DNA from: Panacagrimonas sp052389915
GTDB taxonomy: Bacteria > Pseudomonadota > Gammaproteobacteria > Nevskiales > Nevskiaceae
Direction: 5' to 3'
Length of the DNA: 64,000 bases
NCBI GenBank assembly: GCA_052389915.1
Contig: JBQTHL010000023.1
Coordinates: 56,012 to 120,011 of the forward strand
Positions 51,328-59,393 of this stretch are shown one piece after another. The notes under the pieces were generated by a model, which had not been told where the DNA came from, ran no database searches, and saw nothing but the letters and a program-made list of their open reading frames with translations. Each line of letters opens with the position of its first letter. Position 1 is the stretch's first letter. The translations under genes and the position numbers were made by a program.

Positions 51328-53097
51328 ATGTACGTTCTGAAACACACGTTCCGCTTTGCAGCGCTCGCCGCTGCGATCGCGGCACCGTCTGCGTTCGCGC
51401 AAACGGCCCCTGCCATCACCCTCTACGGCGGTGGCGCCACGTTTGCCGGCGAAGCCTATACCGGCTCCAGCTTCCTCAAGACGCTCGGCAACCCGCGTCG
51501 CCTGTCGCAGACCAAGGGCATGCTCCCGCCGTCCGTACTTAGCGACCCCATGGAAGACCCGGGCCCGCAGATTTTCAACCCGACCGACGGCAGCCCGGCG
51601 GCGGAATCCGAAAAGGCTTCGCTGTTCGGCGCCTTTGCGCTGCAGAATCCGACCATCGGCGTGTCCTATTGCCAGACCGGCTCCGGCCGCGGCAAGACCG
51701 GCTTCAACGGCGCGCACCCGGTCACCAATGCGTGCAAGGACTACGGCTCCACTCAGGACGGCTACTCCGTTCCCGGCGCGGCGCCGCAGGACCCGGACTT
51801 CGGCGGCACCGACTCGCCGCTGAACCAGGCCGAGCTGAACGTGTTCAACACCAACAAGAGCGCCACGCGCGGTGCTCCGATCCAGATTCCCTCTGTCGCT
51901 GGTTCCATCGCGATTACGTACAACAACCCGTCGCTGGGCAAGAAGAAGCTCAACCTGACCCGTTCGGACGTTTGCGGCATCTTTTCGGGCACGATCACCA
52001 ATTGGGATCAGCTTACGCACACGCCCAAGGTCTCCATCGCGTCCAAGCCGATCATCGTGGTGTATCGCTCCGACAACTCCGGCACGACGTTCAGCTTCCT
52101 GAACTTCCTGTCGGCGGCCTGCCCCTCGCTGGGCCTGCCCGGTGACGTGGCCACCACCGCGAACCGTTTCCGCATGGTGGACTCTTTCGCCTCTGGCGCC
52201 GCGCCCCTGCCGGGCACGAGCTATGGCGTCTCGCCGACGGCGCCGACGCCGCCCGCAGGCTCTGCTTCCGGAAATTACGGTGCGCCCGGCAACGGCGCCA
52301 TCGTGACCGAAGTGGCCAAGATCGACGGAGCCATCGGCTATGTGGACGTGGCCAACTCCACGGCGCGTGCCAAGCTCGCCGGCGGCAGCATCACCTTCGC
52401 CACCGTGTCCTACGCGGCCGACCTGCTCAAGACCGTGCTGCTGATTCCGCCCGGCGAGAGCGATGTCTGCCCTCCCGGGACGGTCGGCAAGCAGAAGCTC
52501 GAAACCGGCGGTCTGGGAACCGGTGTGGTTCAGCCGATCTCCACGGTCGTCAACCCGAGCCCGACCAAGACGCTCAAGTTCACCTGCCCGGCCGTGACCT
52601 ACAACAAGCTCGATCCGGCCAAGAACCTGCTGCCGAAGAAGTCGGACGCCAACCCCAATCCGTCCTCGATCGCGGTCACGACCGACGCCGGCAAGGTGTT
52701 GAGCACGGTGAGCGCCACCACCGGCCGCGTCTCGCTGGTGAATGCCGACCCGGCGAGCCTGTCGCCCACCCTGGGCAGCTGCCTGCTGGTGGTGGACCCG
52801 GCGGACTACGCCCAGCCCCTGACGGCGCAGACCAAGAAGGCGGCGACCGACTTTGATCGCTACCCGATCATCGCCGTGACCTACCTGCTGGGTTACACCA
52901 ACGGCTACGGCCCCAAGGCCCCGGCCGCGGAACTGCTGTTAAAGGCGGCGTTCGATCCCCTGGTGCTGGCCAAGACCAAGACCGTGGGCAAGACCTCCGG
53001 CTACCAGCCGATCAGCTTCACCAACGCGGCTTCGACCACGCCGGTGTACATCGCCAACTCGGCCCCGGCCGTCGTGGACGCCTGCGTGATCAACTGA
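51328..53097 (+). CDS. Large PstS-like extracytoplasmic phosphate-binding protein
   Basis: 589 residues; ordinary PstS is about 320–350. Signal peptide MYVLKHTFRFAALAAAIAAPSAFA, then the PstS-type layout: ITLYGGGATFAGEAY, a GSGRGKTGF-type loop, FGGTDSPL, IPSVAGSIAITYN, LTRSDVCGIFSGTITNWDQL, and YRSDNSGTTFSFLNFLS (phosphate-contact SGTTF). The final third repeats the PstS ending (YPIIAVTYLLGYTNGYG). Extra loops at about 35–80 and 340–450 account for the length, and several cysteines could form disulfides. No pstCAB genes are adjacent, so it may be a secreted or cell-surface phosphate scavenger rather than the ABC-transporter subunit. GGGAGA precedes the ATG, and a strong terminator follows. 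Confidence 0.85.
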   Translation: MYVLKHTFRFAALAAAIAAPSAFAQTAPAITLYGGGATFAGEAYTGSSFLKTLGNPRRLSQTKGMLPPSVLSDPMEDPGPQIFNPTDGSPAAESEKASLFGAFALQNPTIGVSYCQTGSGRGKTGFNGAHPVTNACKDYGSTQDGYSVPGAAPQDPDFGGTDSPLNQAELNVFNTNKSATRGAPIQIPSVAGSIAITYNNPSLGKKKLNLTRSDVCGIFSGTITNWDQLTHTPKVSIASKPIIVVYRSDNSGTTFSFLNFLSAACPSLGLPGDVATTANRFRMVDSFASGAAPLPGTSYGVSPTAPTPPAGSASGNYGAPGNGAIVTEVAKIDGAIGYVDVANSTARAKLAGGSITFATVSYAADLLKTVLLIPPGESDVCPPGTVGKQKLETGGLGTGVVQPISTVVNPSPTKTLKFTCPAVTYNKLDPAKNLLPKKSDANPNPSSIAVTTDAGKVLSTVSATTGRVSLVNADPASLSPTLGSCLLVVDPADYAQPLTAQTKKAATDFDRYPIIAVTYLLGYTNGYGPKAPAAELLLKAAFDPLVLAKTKTVGKTSGYQPISFTNAASTTPVYIANSAPAVVDACVIN

Positions 53098-53122
53098 TTT
53101 GAAGTTTCCGTTGCAGTGACGA

Positions 53123-53155
53123 TGGCCCCGGCGTTTGCCGGGGCCATTTTTTTTT
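53123..53155 (+). terminator. Strong Rho-independent terminator after the PstS-like gene
   Basis: TGGCCCCGGC-GTTT-GCCGGGGCCA forms a perfect 10-bp stem followed by nine T. It closes a monocistronic unit. The stretch from 53156 to 53263 shows nothing recognisable. Confidence 0.93.
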
Positions 53156-53263
53156 GGGCGCAAAACGCAGTTCCAGAAGCGTCGGATCGAACGTCGATTT
53201 ACGTGCAGGTCAGGATGGCCTGACTTCCGCCGGCGATGATGTCGATTCCTTAACGACCGTCGT

Positions 53264-53518
53264 TCAAGTATTGATAGCTGCCGCGTGTATACGTTGCGCG
53301 CGGATCAGACCGCGGAGGCTCACGATTGCCCAGATGCCTTCCACCAAGACGAATCCCCACTGCGATCCGATCCACGCCACGACGGTGAGAGCGGCAGTAC
53401 CGACACAATTACACGCCAGGTACCGACGCTCCGTCGGCTGCCATGCGCCCTGCTGCTGCATGTAGAACGCATATAGGACGATGCAGGCCGAAACAAGTGA
53501 AACACCCTGAACGATCAT
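53264..53518 (-). CDS. CBU_0592-family small membrane protein
   Basis: 84 residues with three hydrophobic segments: VSLVSACIVLYAFYM, CNCVGTAALTVVAWI and GFVLVEGIWAIVSLRGLIRA. The ending (F-V-E-x-x-W-x-I-V-S-L-x-G-L-I-R) is the signature of the CBU_0592-like family of small inner-membrane proteins of unknown function. It stands alone between the PstS-like gene and the ars operon, separated from arsH by about 80 bases, so it is probably not part of the arsenic unit. Confidence 0.78.
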   Translation of the reverse strand: MIVQGVSLVSACIVLYAFYMQQQGAWQPTERRYLACNCVGTAALTVVAWIGSQWGFVLVEGIWAIVSLRGLIRAQRIHAAAINT

Positions 53519-53599
53519 CCTATGGACTCCCTATGGCTCGTCACGCGCGTCAACTAGGCGTCTCCGCAAGGGCTGCCGTGCGTTATGGGCCGGCATCGG

Positions 53600-54322
53600 T
53601 CAGATCGAACGCTGATCGACGCGCTTCGAAAGCTCCGCGGCGGATTCCTTGCGCTCGCTGTAGCGGTCGACGAGGTAGGGCGAAACGTCGCGCGTCAGGA
53701 GCGTGAACTTCATCAGTTCTTCCATCACGTCGACCACGCGGTCGTAGTACGCGGACGGCTTCATCCGTCCGGTCTCGTCGAACTCCAGGAAGGCCTTGGC
53801 CACCGAAGACTGATTCGGGACGGTGAGCATGCGCATCCAGCGCCCCAGCACGCGCAGTTGGTTCACGGCGTTGAAAGACTGCGAGCCACCGGAGACTTCC
53901 ATCACCGCCAGGGTCTTGCCCTGCGTGGGCCGCACCGCGCCGACGCTTAGTGGAATCCAGTCGATCTGCGCTTTCATGATGCCGGTCATGGCGCCGTGCC
54001 GCTCCGGCGAGGTCCAGACCATGCCCTCGGACCACGCCGCCAGCGCGCGCAACTCCTGCACCTTGGGATGATTCTCCGGCGCGCCGTCGGGTAGCGGCAG
54101 GCCGGAGGGGTCGAAGATCCGGGTTTCGCCGCCCATCGCGCGCAGCAGGCGCTCGGCCTCGAACGTCAGCAGGCGGCTGAAAGAGCGCTCGCGCAGCGAG
54201 CCGTACAGCAGCAGGAATCTCGGCGGGTGCACTGCTCTGGAGACGGGCGCCAGACGATCGAGCGTCGGCCGCGCAAACAGATGGGCATCGACATTGGGGA
54301 GATCAGCGATGCGGACCGACAC
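53600..54322 (-). CDS. arsH: Arsenical resistance protein ArsH
   Basis: 240-residue NADPH-dependent FMN flavoprotein that oxidises trivalent organoarsenicals such as methylarsenite to less toxic pentavalent forms. The flavin-binding loop is LLLYGSLRERSFSRLLTFEAERLL. TSPERHGAMTGIMKAQIDWIP and MEVSGGSQSFNAVNQLRVLGRWMRM are ArsH hallmarks. It starts at GTG 54322, overlapping the end of the glutaredoxin-type arsC by 20 bases, and is the last gene of the leftward ars operon. Family length is normal. Confidence 0.95.
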   Translation of the reverse strand: MSVRIADLPNVDAHLFARPTLDRLAPVSRAVHPPRFLLLYGSLRERSFSRLLTFEAERLLRAMGGETRIFDPSGLPLPDGAPENHPKVQELRALAAWSEGMVWTSPERHGAMTGIMKAQIDWIPLSVGAVRPTQGKTLAVMEVSGGSQSFNAVNQLRVLGRWMRMLTVPNQSSVAKAFLEFDETGRMKPSAYYDRVVDVMEELMKFTLLTRDVSPYLVDRYSERKESAAELSKRVDQRSI

Positions 54323-54734
54323 GGCGACCCTCCGCGTCGATCACCGCTTCTCCGTCTTCCTTCACGAACGGGCCTTTCTGCGGGGCAGGAAGAATGTCGA
54401 GCACCAGCTCGGAAGGACGGCACAGGCGCGTGCCCAGCGCGGTTGCCACGATGGGCCGATCGAGGAGGACGGGATGCGCCAGGATGAAGTCGATCAGTTC
54501 GGCATCCGTCCGGCTGGGATTATCCAGACCGAGTTCGGCGTAGGGCGTGCCTTTTTGGCGCAGGACGCTGCGAACCGGTATTCCGGTATCCGCAATCAGC
54601 GCGACAAGCGTCGCGCGATCCGGCGGCGTTTTCAGGTAGTCGATCACGATAGGTTCGATGCCGGCGTTCCGGATCATCGCGAGGGTGTTGCGGGAAGTGC
54701 CGCACTTGGGGTTGTGATAGATCGTGACGGACAT
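54303..54734 (-). CDS. arsC: Arsenate reductase, glutaredoxin-dependent type
   Basis: 143 residues. MSVTIYHNPKCGTSRNTLAMIRNAG carries the catalytic Cys of the R773/E. coli-type ArsC (NPKCGTSRNTL). VLRQKGTPYAELGL and HPVLLDRPIVATALGTRLCRPSELVLDIL hold the arsenate-binding arginines. It reduces arsenate to arsenite with glutathione and glutaredoxin. The ATG at 54734 fits the family; another lies 12 bases upstream at 54746, overlapping the aquaporin stop. This is the second, unrelated arsenate reductase of the operon. Confidence 0.95.
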   Translation of the reverse strand: MSVTIYHNPKCGTSRNTLAMIRNAGIEPIVIDYLKTPPDRATLVALIADTGIPVRSVLRQKGTPYAELGLDNPSRTDAELIDFILAHPVLLDRPIVATALGTRLCRPSELVLDILPAPQKGPFVKEDGEAVIDAEGRRVGPHR

Positions 54735-54742
54735 GGTCGGGC

Positions 54743-55420
54743 TCATCCCGTTGAAGTGGTGCCGGCCGGACCGCGATGCAGCCAGCCATCGAACGCAACC
54801 GCCGCTGCGGCTCCAACGAACTGCGCGACGATGAAGGCCGGTGCATCGAACGGGTCGATGCCGGCAAAGGTATCCGATAGGGAGCGCGCGACGGTCACGG
54901 CAGGATTGGCGAACGAGGTGGATCCGGTGAACCAGTAGGCCGCGACGATGTAGGCCGCAACCGTGTACGGGATTGCAGCGGAGTGATGTCGCAGGCCGCC
55001 GAGAATCACCGTCAGCAAACCGAACGTGGCAACGACTTCGCTCCAGTTCAGTGCCAGTCCCGGCCGCGCTTTTTGCGAGAACTGGAACACGGGTTCCCCG
55101 AACATCAGGTGCGCGGCCCACACCCCCAGCACCGCGCCGATGATTTGCGCCGTCGCGTACGACAGAACCTCGCGCCACGGGAACTGCCCGGTGGCGGCGA
55201 GGGCCAGCGTCACCGCCGGATTGAACTGCGCGCCGGAGATGGGTCCGAACGTCACGATCAAGGCGACCAGTCCGCCGCCGGTGGCAATGGAATTGGCCAG
55301 CAGGGCGATGGCGACGTTTCCGCCGGAAAGCCGCTCGCCCATGATGCCGGAGCCGACCACGGTGGCCAGCAACAGTGCGGTGCCGAGACCCTCGGCAACG
55401 GACCGTCGAAACAAGGTCAT
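54743..55420 (-). CDS. Aquaglyceroporin of the ars operon (AqpS-like)
   Basis: 225-residue MIP-family channel with six membrane helices and two NPA boxes, FNPAVTLAL (about 66–74) and FANPAVTVARSL (about 170–181). In some bacteria an aquaglyceroporin replaces the ArsB/Acr3 efflux pump and lets arsenite leave down its gradient after arsenate reduction (recalled for Sinorhizobium AqpS). No arsB or acr3 gene is in this operon, which supports that role. It overlaps the LMW arsC stop by four bases and sits directly before the glutaredoxin-type arsC. Confidence 0.92.
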   Translation of the reverse strand: MTLFRRSVAEGLGTALLLATVVGSGIMGERLSGGNVAIALLANSIATGGGLVALIVTFGPISGAQFNPAVTLALAATGQFPWREVLSYATAQIIGAVLGVWAAHLMFGEPVFQFSQKARPGLALNWSEVVATFGLLTVILGGLRHHSAAIPYTVAAYIVAAYWFTGSTSFANPAVTVARSLSDTFAGIDPFDAPAFIVAQFVGAAAAVAFDGWLHRGPAGTTSTG

Positions 55421-55917
55421 TGCGAGGCGATGTCCTTCACGCGCTTCTGGAGGGCGAGCCGGTCCAGCTTGTCGAACGGCAGGCTGGCAAACAGCTCGAT
55501 GCGCCGGCGCAAGACCATGAACGTATCGGTGAAGGCCTTGAGCTGTTGCTCGTGCGTGCCCTCCACGGCCGCGGGGTCAGGCATGCCCCAGTGCGCAGTC
55601 ATGGGTTGGCCCGGCCAGTGTGGGCATTGCTCGCCCGCGGCCTGATCGCAGACGGTAAACACGAAATCCAGCTCCGGAGCACCCGGCCTGGCAAATTCAT
55701 CCCAGCTCTTGCTGCGCAGGCCTTCGGTGGAAATCCGGCTGCGCTTGAGCATTTCGATGGACAACGGATTGACCTCACCGCGCGGATGGCTGCCCGCGCT
55801 GTAACCACGGAACTTGCCCTGGCTGATGGCGAGGTTGTTGATGGCTGCCTCAGCCAGGATGGACCGCGCGGAGTTGCCGGTGCAGAGGAACAGGACGTTG
55901 AAGATTTTGTGATTCAT
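55417..55917 (-). CDS. arsC: Arsenate reductase, low-molecular-weight phosphatase type
   Basis: 166 residues. VLFLCTGNSARSILAEA is the P-loop CX5R motif of LMW-phosphatase-type arsenate reductases. EFARPGAPELDFVFTVCDQAAGEQCPHWPGQP supplies the general-acid Asp region and extra cysteines (CDQAAGEQC) that can relay the disulfide. It converts arsenate to arsenite. It is adjacent to the ArsI/CadI-like gene upstream (9-base gap) and overlaps the aquaporin start by four bases. Confidence 0.94.
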   Translation of the reverse strand: MNHKIFNVLFLCTGNSARSILAEAAINNLAISQGKFRGYSAGSHPRGEVNPLSIEMLKRSRISTEGLRSKSWDEFARPGAPELDFVFTVCDQAAGEQCPHWPGQPMTAHWGMPDPAAVEGTHEQQLKAFTDTFMVLRRRIELFASLPFDKLDRLALQKRVKDIASQ

Positions 55918-55926
55918 GTCGAGACC

Positions 55927-56415
55927 TCAGCCGCAGCAGTTCGGGGCTGCCTTGGGACCGCAGGCGCTCTTGGCCTTGGGCTCAGCAGACTCCGGTGTGC
56001 AGGAACCCGAGGCGCGCAGCAGCTCAGGCCCCTGACCGCCGAACAGCGGAACGCTGCCGAGAGTATGGAAGTTCTCCCAGGCGATGCCCTGCGGGTCTTG
56101 CAGCCAGGTTTTGTCGGACTTTGCGTAGCAGCAGGACGCGCCATGTTCCTGGACGCCGGACAAGCCGGCCTGCGCGAAACGCGCTTCGAGCGCAGACAGC
56201 TCACCCTCCGAGTCCACTTGCAGCCCCAGGTGGTTGACGCCCACAGCACTGCCGCACTTGTTGTGCGAGATGGCGAAATTGACGCGAGGGTCTTCCAGCA
56301 TCCACTTGGCGTAGTCGGGCTTGACGATGCTGGGCTCGGCGCCAAAGAGCTTGGAATAAAAGCGGACGCTCTCGTCGAGGTCCTTGACCGAAACATGGAC
56401 GTGGAATCGATTCAT
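55927..56415 (-). CDS. ArsI/CadI-family dioxygenase-fold protein
   Basis: 162 residues of the vicinal-oxygen-chelate fold. It begins MNRFHVHVSVKDLDESVRFYSKLFG, has GVNHLGLQVDSEGEL, and carries the vicinal cysteines in HGASCCYAKSDKTWLQDPQGIAWENFHT. ArsI uses a Cys pair and Fe(II) to cleave the C–As bond of methylarsenite; the related CadI is cadmium-induced. A cysteine-containing tail (GSCTPESAEPKAKSACGPKAAPNCCG) resembles ArsI tails. The operon context with arsH, which also handles organoarsenicals, favours ArsI. I chose the ATG at 56415, preceded by GGAG. Confidence 0.87.
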   Translation of the reverse strand: MNRFHVHVSVKDLDESVRFYSKLFGAEPSIVKPDYAKWMLEDPRVNFAISHNKCGSAVGVNHLGLQVDSEGELSALEARFAQAGLSGVQEHGASCCYAKSDKTWLQDPQGIAWENFHTLGSVPLFGGQGPELLRASGSCTPESAEPKAKSACGPKAAPNCCG

Positions 56416-56435
56416 CGAAATTTCTCCGGGTGGGA

Positions 56436-56747
56436 TCAACAGCAGTTGTCGGGACCGCGTGCGCTCTCGGCGCAGCAGTTCTCCGTGAGGTAGGCGACCA
56501 GCGCCTTCATCGCCTTGAAGTCGGGGGCGTAGTAAATGAAGCGCCCTTCCTGCCGCGACTTGAGCAGGCCGGCGTTGCTCAGTTCCTTGAGGTGAAAGGA
56601 AAGCGTTGCCGGCGGGATCTTCAGGCGTGTGGCGATGTCGCCGGCTGGCAGTCCTTCGGGCCCTCTTTGAACCAGCAAACGGAAGACCGCCAGGCGGGAT
56701 TCCTGAGCCAGCGATGCCAGGCGGGTAACGACGGTGGTCGAGTTCAT
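56436..56747 (-). CDS. arsR: ArsR-family arsenite-responsive repressor
   Basis: 103-residue winged helix-turn-helix repressor. The recognition region is LPAGDIATRLKIPPATLSFHLKELSNAGLLKSRQEGRFIYYAPD. The metalloid site is not the classic CVC in the DNA-binding helix but a C-terminal cluster ENCCAESARGPDNCC (Cys 91, 92, 102, 103), like the ArsR of Acidithiobacillus ferrooxidans (Cys 95, 96, 102 as I recall). It is the first gene of the operon. I chose the ATG at 56747 because the promoter and operator lie directly upstream and the longer frame has no family match. Confidence 0.95.
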   Translation of the reverse strand: MNSTTVVTRLASLAQESRLAVFRLLVQRGPEGLPAGDIATRLKIPPATLSFHLKELSNAGLLKSRQEGRFIYYAPDFKAMKALVAYLTENCCAESARGPDNCC

Positions 56748-56783
56748 ATTTCCAATCCTATGGAAATAAAAAATCAAGTTCAA
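56748..56783 (-). promoter_or_regulatory. arsR promoter with overlapping operator
   Basis: Minus strand: −35 TTGAAC (56778–56783), a 17-base spacer, −10 TAGGAT (56755–56760). The perfect inverted repeat ATTTCCA-TAGGAT-TGGAAAT (56748–56767) brackets the −10 and ends at the arsR ATG. An ArsR dimer there would block RNA polymerase and also cover the ribosome-binding site. Confidence 0.7.
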
Positions 56784-56835
56784 CGTTTCGACAGTTATGA
56801 AATCGTAGATGCTTGAGCGGGCGAGAAATTCAGTT

Positions 56836-56907
56836 GTAGGTCGGCAATCCCTTGCCGACGTGGGGCCTCGTTTTGCGAGCGTCGGCGGCAATGGATTGCC
56901 GCCCTAC
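56836..56907. repeat. GTAGGTCGGCAATCC palindromic repeat
   Basis: GTAGGTCGGCAATCCCTTGCCGAC on the left and GTCGGCGGCAATGGATTGCCGCCCTAC on the right. It is a diverged member of the GTAGGTCGGGC family in the gap between psd and the ars promoter; psd runs toward the ars operon's upstream side. Confidence 0.65.
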
Positions 56908-56918
56908 CTCCGGCTCGG

Positions 56919-57788
56919 TCAGCGACGCAGCAGCGTGCCGATCCGGATTCCCATCCGCACGGTCGAGCCTGCGCCGATGGCCTGGCTCCATGCGACCGCA
57001 CCCGGCGGCGTTAGCAGCACCACGGTGGAGCCCATGTTGAAGCGGCCCATCTCGGCGCCGCGAGTCAGCGTGAGAGCGGACGCGGGCTTCCAGCGGAGGA
57101 TGCCGCTGCGTCGATGGGGCGGGGTGATGAGTCCGGCCCACACCGTTTCCATGGAACCGACGTTGAGGGCGCCGACCAGCACCAGTGCCATCGGGCCGAA
57201 CGACGTATCGAACAGCGTCACCACGCGCTCGTTGCGCGCGAACACGCGCGGCAGCGCGCGCGCTGTGGCGGGGTTCACGCTGAACAGACGGCCCGGCACC
57301 AGCAGCCATTCGGCGAGCTGACCCGACACCGGCATGTGGATGCGGTGGTAGTTGTTGGGCGCCAGATAAATCGTGCAGAAGCTGCCACCCGCGAAGGGCC
57401 GTGCGAGGGCCTCGTCACCGAGCAATTCGGCCGCGGTGTAGTGGTGGCCCTTGGCCTGGAAGATGCGCTCGCCGTCGATCTGGCCGAGCTGGCTGACGGT
57501 GCCGTCCACCGGCGAGACGAAGGCCTCGGGATCGGCGTCCAGCGGCCGCATGCCAAGTCTGAGCGCGCGGGTAAAGAAGGCGTTGAAGTGCCGGTAGTCT
57601 TCAGGGCGCGGGTGCTCGGCCTCGTTCAGCGAGATCGAGAACACGCCCATGAACCAGCGGATGAACGCGTTCTTGAACCACACCGTTTCGATGCGCGTGA
57701 GCTTGAACAACAGCCAGGAAACGAGCCGCGTCGGCAGGCACAACTGGACCAGCGCGAACGCGCGGTCGCCCAGGCTGGCGGAGCTCAT
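56919..57788 (-). CDS. psd: Phosphatidylserine decarboxylase
   Basis: 289-residue proenzyme that converts phosphatidylserine to phosphatidylethanolamine at the inner membrane. Motifs: FNAFFTRALRLGMRPLD, FVSPVDGTVSQLGQI (catalytic Asp/His region), YHRIHMPVSGQL, and the self-cleavage site MGRFNMGSTVVLL. The usual LGST is MGST here; cleavage at Gly–Ser to form the pyruvoyl group should still be possible. It overlaps the SCO1 gene by one base (TGATG). The long open frame extending upstream is a shadow. Confidence 0.95.
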   Translation of the reverse strand: MSSASLGDRAFALVQLCLPTRLVSWLLFKLTRIETVWFKNAFIRWFMGVFSISLNEAEHPRPEDYRHFNAFFTRALRLGMRPLDADPEAFVSPVDGTVSQLGQIDGERIFQAKGHHYTAAELLGDEALARPFAGGSFCTIYLAPNNYHRIHMPVSGQLAEWLLVPGRLFSVNPATARALPRVFARNERVVTLFDTSFGPMALVLVGALNVGSMETVWAGLITPPHRRSGILRWKPASALTLTRGAEMGRFNMGSTVVLLTPPGAVAWSQAIGAGSTVRMGIRIGTLLRR

Positions 57789-58420
57789 CAGGACGCGCTC
57801 GGTATGAGCTTGGCGAGGTCGGCCGTCAGCGCCTCGATCTTCAGCGGCTGCGTGAAGTAGCCGGCGACCTGTCCCTGCGGATTGACCAGAATCAGGGCGG
57901 AGGAATGATCGACGCTGTAAGTCTCGGGTGTGGCGCCCGGCACCTTCATGTAGATGAAGCCGAGCGCGCTGCCGAGCGGATCGAGCTGTTCCTTGGGGCC
58001 GGTGGCGCCGACGAACGAGGAGTCGAAATACTTCACGTAGCGCGACAGCACCTCGGGCGTGTCGCGTTCCGGATCGACCGAGAGCAGCACCACTTGCAGC
58101 CGCTTGTTCTGCGCGGCCAGTTGCTTGTGCACGTTCTTGAGCAGGCCGAGCGTGTTGGGGCAGATATCCGGGCAATGGGTGAAGCCGACGAAAATCACGC
58201 TCCACTTGCCGGCCAGCGCGGCAGGGGTGAAGGGCTGGCCGTCGTCGCCGGCGAGTACGAATTCCGGAATGGGCCGCGGTTGCGGCAGCAGGGTGCCGGA
58301 GCTTATCTCCACCGCCCCTGTCGTCGCAGGCTTGAAGAAGAGTGAGGCGACGACGACACCGGCAATGAGCGCGCCTGCGGCTACGAGACCCAGAGTCAGG
58401 CCGCGGATCGGTTGGGACAT
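57788..58420 (-). CDS. SCO1/SenC copper chaperone-like thioredoxin-fold protein
   Basis: 210 residues: an N-terminal membrane anchor (LTLGLVAAGALIAGVVVASLFF), then a thioredoxin fold with the copper-binding CPDIC motif (FVGFTHCPDICPNTLGLL, about 81–98) and the distal histidine in YSVDHSSALILV. SCO proteins deliver copper to, or reduce the CuA site of, cytochrome c oxidase. No oxidase genes are in the window. It is coupled to psd downstream and divergent from prmB across about 30 bases. Confidence 0.93.
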   Translation of the reverse strand: MSQPIRGLTLGLVAAGALIAGVVVASLFFKPATTGAVEISSGTLLPQPRPIPEFVLAGDDGQPFTPAALAGKWSVIFVGFTHCPDICPNTLGLLKNVHKQLAAQNKRLQVVLLSVDPERDTPEVLSRYVKYFDSSFVGATGPKEQLDPLGSALGFIYMKVPGATPETYSVDHSSALILVNPQGQVAGYFTQPLKIEALTADLAKLIPSAS

Positions 58421-58451
58421 GGTGGTTTGGCTTCAAAAGGCATAATTCGCA

Positions 58452-59393
58452 ATGCTGGATTATCCCATAGGCCCCATGCCGCACCTGCCCGAGCTTCCCG
58501 AAGAGCTGTCCCGCCTGAGTACCCTGCGCGACTGGGTGCGCTGGGGCGCGAGCCGTTTCCGCGAGGCCGGTCTGGTGTTCGGGCACGGTACGGACAACGC
58601 GCTGGACGAGGCGTTCGCGCTGGTGCTGCACGCCTTGCACTTGCCGGGCGATCTGCCGGCCACGTATCTCGAAACGCATTTGTCGGAGACCGAGCGCGCG
58701 GCCGTGCACACGCTGCTGCGCAAGCGTATCGACATGCGCGTGCCGGCCGCCTACCTGCTCGGCGAGATCGACTTTGCCGGTCATTCGTTTTACGTGGACG
58801 AGCGCGTGCTGGTGCCGCGTTCGCCCATCGCCGAACTGATCGAGCGCGGCTTTGCGCCCTGGCTGGAGCAGCCGCCGACCCGCGTGCTGGACCTGTGCGC
58901 GGGCTCGGGCTGCATCGGCATTGCCTGCGCACTGTTTTTCGAATGCACGGTGGATTTGGGCGAGATCGATGCTGGCGCGCTCGAAGTGTGTCAGCGCAAC
59001 ATCGAGCGACACGGAATGAAGGATCGCGTGCGCGCAATGAAGAGCGATCTGTTCCTGGCGCTTGGTGGTCGGCGCTACGAGTTGATCGTCAGCAACCCGC
59101 CTTACGTGCCGACCGCGGAATGGGAGGGCTTGGCAGACGAATACCGGCGCGAGCCGCGGCTGGCGCTGGACGCAGGCAGTGACGGCATGGACGTGGTGGC
59201 GCGGATCCTGCGCCAGGCGCCGGATTTCCTGGAGCGCGACGGCGTGCTGATCTGCGAAGTCGGCGGCAGCCAGGAGGAGTTCGAAGCGCGCTGGCCGCGC
59301 CTGCCGGTGACCTGGATCGAGTTCCAGCGCGGCGGCGACGGCGTGTTCTGCATCGGTCGCGATGCGCTGCTCAAGGCGAGGCCGTGGCTGTGA
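58452..59393 (+). CDS. prmB: 50S ribosomal protein uL3 glutamine methyltransferase
   Basis: 313 residues. PrmB methylates a glutamine of ribosomal protein L3. A helical N-terminal domain (about 20–110) precedes the methyltransferase fold with VLDLCAGSGCIGIACALFF (SAM-binding motif I) and the catalytic VSNPPYVPTAEW. VLICEVGGSQEEFEARWP is typical of PrmB rather than PrmC, as is adjacency to aroC-type genes. The start could be the ATG at 58452 or at 58476 (MPHLPELPEEL). It overlaps the CDF transporter gene by ten bases. Confidence 0.93.
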   Translation: MLDYPIGPMPHLPELPEELSRLSTLRDWVRWGASRFREAGLVFGHGTDNALDEAFALVLHALHLPGDLPATYLETHLSETERAAVHTLLRKRIDMRVPAAYLLGEIDFAGHSFYVDERVLVPRSPIAELIERGFAPWLEQPPTRVLDLCAGSGCIGIACALFFECTVDLGEIDAGALEVCQRNIERHGMKDRVRAMKSDLFLALGGRRYELIVSNPPYVPTAEWEGLADEYRREPRLALDAGSDGMDVVARILRQAPDFLERDGVLICEVGGSQEEFEARWPRLPVTWIEFQRGGDGVFCIGRDALLKARPWL

